Below are positions 6,013 through 8,748 of a DNA stretch of 8,748 nucleotides, one piece after another (the first letter of the stretch is position 1; every line of letters begins with the position of its first letter). The stretch spans positions 1-8,748 of the forward strand of contig JASHRR010001151.1 of the NCBI GenBank assembly GCA_030037185.1, written 5' to 3'. The translations under genes and the position numbers were made by a program. This stretch comes from Xanthobacteraceae bacterium (lineage in GTDB: Bacteria > Pseudomonadota > Alphaproteobacteria > Rhizobiales > Xanthobacteraceae). Below the pieces are notes generated by a model. That model saw nothing but the letters and a program-made list of their open reading frames with translations, made no database searches and had not been told where the DNA came from.

Positions 6013-7684
6013 GGCAGGCCGATTGCAAGACGGCGGTGAACTTGGCGACCGGCAACGTAAAATGAATGGCGGCTCCCGGCGCACTGGCGTCGAGCCAGAT
6101 GCGGCCGCCGTGAGCCTCGATGAGAGACCGGCACAGCGACAGCCCGATGCCGAGGCCTTCCTTCTTTGTTGAGGAAAGTGGCAGGAACGGATTGACGGCG
6201 CGATCGGGCGGGAAACCCGGCCCGGAATCGCGCACGCATACCTCGAGGAAGTCTGCGTCCACGAGTGGAGCCTCGATCGAGATTGTCCCTTGCCCCGCCT
6301 CTCCGATCGCATCAATGGAATTGCGCACGAGGTTGAGCAATACCTGTTCGATCTGCAGCATATCAACCATTACCGGAGGCAGGCCGGCTGCAACGGATTG
6401 ACGGACTTTGATGCCATGGCGATCGAGATCGGGGCTGCACAGATCGATGGTTTCGCGCACGATGCGATCGACCCGGCAAGCGATACGGTTGCTGCGGTCG
6501 AGGCGAACCAGAGCCCGCAGGCGCCTCACTACCGCGGCGGCACGCTCGACTTGCGCTGCCGCTTTCCTTGCAGTCTCAGCTAAAGCGCCGGTGTTTTCAT
6601 GGCCGGTGCGGATGGCGTCGTCGACGAGCCGCGTATAGGTGCCAGCCGCCATCAAGGGCTGATTTAGCTCATGCGCAACGGCAGCTGCGAGTTCTCCGAC
6701 ACTGGCGAACCGCGCGAGCCGCGCGAGCGATTCCTGATGCAGGCGCAATACCGCCTCGGTACGGCGTCGCTCTGTCACCAGCCCACCGGCAAAGAGTCCG
6801 GTCAAGGCGAGGATCAGCATGAGGGCCTGGATCTTCGGCATTTCGCCGATTTCGTCGGGAAAAGCGTGAAAGCCCAGAATAAAACCGAGCTGGGTGGCGA
6901 CGATACCGAGACTGACACCTTCGATTCCCGTGCGGACCGCCATCCACACGATGGGCACAAAGAGTATGTAAACGAGTTGAAGGTGCGAGGCGGTCCAATA
7001 AGCAAACACCAACATGAGCGCCGCCCCGATGGCGACAAGCTGCAGCACGGTCTCGGCCGACATCCACACCTCATATCGGCGAGTCCACAAAACCAGCGCG
7101 AACGGGGTTATCACCATGATACCGATTGTATCACCAACCCAGTAGCTCAGCACCGCCGGGGTGAAATCGGCAGTCGGCAGCACACCAGACGCGACAACTA
7201 TCCCGATGTAGCCACCTGCGACCAGAGCGGCGCTCACCACGATCGTAAAAGTCAAAAGAACGAGACTGGACATCGACTGCGATGTTCCGTCAAAGCCCCG
7301 CTTGGGGTGCAGGAGGAAGAGCGCGGCCGCCCCATAGGTTCCACCGATGAGAATCGGCGCGGCAAGCTCGAGGGGCAGCGGGACCATCAGCTGTGGGACG
7401 AAAAGGTCGCCGAGCAGTGGGGCGATGAACATGAACGGGAGCATCCGCCGTCCGAACATTACCACAGCCGCGAAGCTCGCACCGGAATTCGGATTCCACG
7501 AGTAGCTGGCGAATGGGTTGTGCTCGACTGAACTGATCCAATAAAGCAACACATAGACCACAACGTATGCGGCGCCGATCAGCACGGTTTGGGTGGCGCG
7601 TGCACACGGTGCGGTGAGCCGGGGTTGGCGTAAGTTGTCGACTGTGGGGTCGTGATCGACGATGGCTTGGCCGGATTTGCTCAT
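6005..7684 (-). CDS. Membrane-bound sensor histidine kinase, MASE1 sensor domain
   Basis: From the ATG at 7682-7684 this encodes 559 residues. The N-terminal 300 residues hold about eight or nine hydrophobic segments (near 32-50, 71-92, 108-125, 140-168, 176-200, 212-230, 236-252, 257-272, 286-303). They resemble the MASE1 sensor domain, including the early WNPNSGASFAAVVMFG block. The signals of MASE1 domains are largely unknown. The kinase core follows: an H-box VGELAAAVAHELNQP with phosphoacceptor H338, an N-box QVLLNLVRNSIDAI (N451, N455), a G1 box DSGPGF (486-491) and a G2 box GLGIGLSLC (510-518). The HELNQPL form of the H-box places it with FixL/DctB-like kinases, though no PAS domain is present. 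It should phosphorylate the regulator encoded next. An in-frame ATG at 7790-7792 would add 36 residues, but that stretch is basic and unlike a kinase N-terminus. A GGAA at 7693-7696, eight bases before the chosen ATG, is only a weak ribosome site. Confidence 0.93.
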   Translation of the reverse strand: MSKSGQAIVDHDPTVDNLRQPRLTAPCARATQTVLIGAAYVVVYVLLYWISSVEHNPFASYSWNPNSGASFAAVVMFGRRMLPFMFIAPLLGDLFVPQLMVPLPLELAAPILIGGTYGAAALFLLHPKRGFDGTSQSMSSLVLLTFTIVVSAALVAGGYIGIVVASGVLPTADFTPAVLSYWVGDTIGIMVITPFALVLWTRRYEVWMSAETVLQLVAIGAALMLVFAYWTASHLQLVYILFVPIVWMAVRTGIEGVSLGIVATQLGFILGFHAFPDEIGEMPKIQALMLILALTGLFAGGLVTERRRTEAVLRLHQESLARLARFASVGELAAAVAHELNQPLMAAGTYTRLVDDAIRTGHENTGALAETARKAAAQVERAAAVVRRLRALVRLDRSNRIACRVDRIVRETIDLCSPDLDRHGIKVRQSVAAGLPPVMVDMLQIEQVLLNLVRNSIDAIGEAGQGTISIEAPLVDADFLEVCVRDSGPGFPPDRAVNPFLPLSSTKKEGLGIGLSLCRSLIEAHGGRIWLDASAPGAAIHFTLPVAKFTAVLQSACHD

Positions 7685-7748
7685 GAGTACGTTCCAGAAG
7701 CTGGCAAATTTCAATCGCCAGGTGCCTTCCCCGTGGCCAACCCTCGCC

Positions 7749-7766
7749 CTGGGGGTTTTTCCCCAG
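7749..7766. repeat. Hairpin in the kinase gene's upstream region
   Basis: On the plus strand CTGGGG (7749-7754) pairs with CCCCAG (7761-7766) around a T-rich loop; on the minus strand the loop is A-rich. It lies 65 bases before the kinase ATG, so it would sit in its leader if transcription starts further upstream. It also falls inside the N-terminal extension that a start at 7792 would give. It could affect translation or be an operator. Nothing more can be said from the sequence. Confidence 0.45.
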
Positions 7767-7780
7767 GAGCTCGTCCTGAG

Positions 7781-7808
7781 TTGAGGCACCACGTCAAGCC
7801 GTTAGAGT
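7781..7808 (+). promoter_or_regulatory. Candidate housekeeping promoter for a plus-strand transcript
   Basis: TTGAGG (7781-7786) and TAGAGT (7803-7808) are separated by 16 bases and are close to the sigma-70 -35 and -10 consensus hexamers. This would start a plus-strand transcript near 7814, running away from the kinase gene and towards the terminator-like structure at 7923-7953. Such matches are expected by chance now and then, so the call leans on the downstream terminator. Confidence 0.3.
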
Positions 7809-7813
7809 GCCGG

Positions 7814-7953
7814 CATTGACCTAAAAACAAGCATCGCCACGATGGGCCTCGGGGTCAATCCTCCCCACACTTCCAGCTCCACACCGGAAGTGGATTGGCC
7901 CAATGAGATCCCACCAATTTTGGCCCCGCTTCCCAGTTGGGGCATTTTTGTTT
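7814..7953 (+). ncRNA. Candidate small RNA, about 140 nt, divergent from the kinase gene
   Basis: The interval lies between a sigma-70-like promoter and a terminator-like hairpin on the same strand. Inside it, CACTTCC (7868-7874) and GGAAGTG (7886-7892) form a perfect 7-bp stem. ATTGG (7894-7898) can pair with CCAAT (7914-7918). The unpaired CCTCCCC at 7860-7866 resembles an anti-Shine-Dalgarno sequence, as found in loops of several alphaproteobacterial trans-acting RNAs. I do not recognise a known family. Competing readings are an 88-codon plus-strand frame from the ATG at 7842, and a 56-codon minus-strand frame at 7802-7972 (begins MGRSVLQTKMPQLGSGAKIG). Both lack a good ribosome site. The RNA call is inference from structure only. 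Confidence 0.3.
7923..7953 (+). terminator. Intrinsic terminator-like hairpin
   Basis: GCCCC (7923-7927) and GGGGC (7939-7943) form a 5-bp GC stem with an 11-base loop, followed by ATTTTTGTTT. The T run is present only on the plus strand, so it would stop plus-strand transcription. The stem is short, which keeps confidence moderate. Confidence 0.45.
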
Positions 7954-8748
7954 GGAGTACGGAGCGGCCCATTCACCTGACAGCAGACGCTTACAGAAGA
8001 GTGCGCCTTGTGTCGGCGCCGCCTTCAACCCACGCGTGCCGAACCCAAGCGTGTCACGCGGTCGGCAGGCATGACCTAACAGCAAACTCGCCGCAGACAT
8101 TCACATAGCACGCCCACCCGGCCCCAGCCGATCGACCGCGAGAATCAAAACCGTGCTGAACTGTCTCTCAGCCGAGAGGCCGGCCGACTGTTCTTGGGCC
8201 TCCAGGCGTTTGCAGGCGCTTGCGGCAGTGCCTTTTCGAGGCTGAACACCGGGGCATCCAACCCTGCCCCCATGATCCTTAAGATTAAGGCACGCCAGGC
8301 GCGGAGGTCATTCGCTCGACTTCGTTTTATGGGCTCGCTTCGTTGGTGTCGTTCTTCAATGCGTGTGGACTGCTATTTCGCCCTCGCCCAGACGCAGATT
8401 ACCCTCCAGCAGAATGTCACTTTGCCAAATAATTCTCAGCGTTTCTGAAAATGGATTGCTGTCACTCAAAGGGCCTCCCTGAATTCGTGCGCGCGTCAGG
8501 GGCGGAGGTCGAGAGGATCAAAGATGATGCAACTGCCACCTGGAGCGAAAGCTGCCGTTCTCTGTGCTCATCAACGTCACGACTCAGACGGTGCTGCACA
8601 ATCTCGTCTTGGGTCCGGCCGAAAGCGCGGTTTCGGCGGGCCTAGCACGCACAGGGGGTACGTGCGCGCGGGTACAGCTCCTCTTCTGCCAGCCTCTTGC
8701 TTGCGAACGGGCCTCGAGTCTAGTGTCACAGGACAGCTCGCTAGTATG
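7954..8748. other. Gene-poor right flank with no supportable gene
   Basis: Open frames on both strands are under 90 codons, with no motifs or ribosome sites. A near-perfect 14-bp inverted repeat CCTTAA-GA-TTAAGG lies at 8277-8290. A minus-strand frame enters from the right edge and stops after about 54 codons near 8587; its sequence is not recognisable. The window ends in ATG on the plus strand, but no ribosome site precedes it. Confidence 0.45.

Noticed and set aside
6013..6366. N-terminal extension of the response regulator
   Set aside because: The frame is open but lies wholly within the kinase gene in another frame; receiver homology begins right after the ATG at 6010-6012.
6671..7531. 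Plus-strand open frame of 286 codons
   Set aside because: It is antisense to the MASE1 kinase, which matches its family; the product is hydrophilic, repetitive in composition and without motifs.
8194..8645. Two plus-strand frames of 84 and 64 codons
   Set aside because: No ribosome sites, motifs or coherent codon bias; length is expected by chance in GC-rich DNA.

Overview
The window is GC-rich DNA that looks alphaproteobacterial, most likely Rhizobiales and possibly Bradyrhizobium-like. That placement is an inference from the FixJ-type response regulator, the MASE1 sensor kinase, the style of the resolvase relic and codon use; no rRNA or other marker gene is present. About two fifths of the window is confidently coding, in one block at the left edge and one near the right side. 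The rest is gene-poor and carries at least one badly decayed recombinase gene, as in a worn accessory or genomic-island segment.

Left edge (1-1112, minus strand): the first 370 codons of a selenium-binding protein of the SBP56/SELENBP1 family, which includes methanethiol oxidases. Its C-terminus lies outside the window. Just upstream is an open frame (1012-1533, minus) of unknown identity that overlaps the SBP56 start and may not be a gene. From 1534 to about 2752 I see no supportable gene.

Middle (2753-3406, plus strand): the relic of a Tn3-type serine resolvase, broken by five frame changes and an in-frame stop. It can be followed from its catalytic domain to its C-terminal Ile-Ser-Arg-Leu-stop. 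An intact 84-codon hypothetical gene starts on the last base of the relic's stop codon (TAATG). From 3407 to 5340 there is no confident gene, only a strong 12-bp inverted repeat (4569-4602), an adjoining 14-bp palindrome (4611-4624), a frame with two membrane-like stretches broken by stops (4736-5044), and a 14-bp GC-rich palindrome (5290-5303).

Right (5341-7684, minus strand): a two-gene operon for a two-component system. The first gene encodes a membrane-bound MASE1 histidine kinase (559 aa) and the second a FixJ/NarL-type response regulator (223 aa); they overlap by 8 bp. The kinase senses an unknown signal through its membrane domain and phosphorylates the regulator, which binds DNA through a LuxR-type helix-turn-helix. 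No target gene can be assigned. Divergent from the kinase is a candidate small RNA (about 7814-7953, plus) with a plausible promoter, a hairpin and a terminator-like end. The last 650 bases hold no gene I can support.

I found no CRISPR array, tRNA, rRNA, intact insertion sequence or recognisable defence system.
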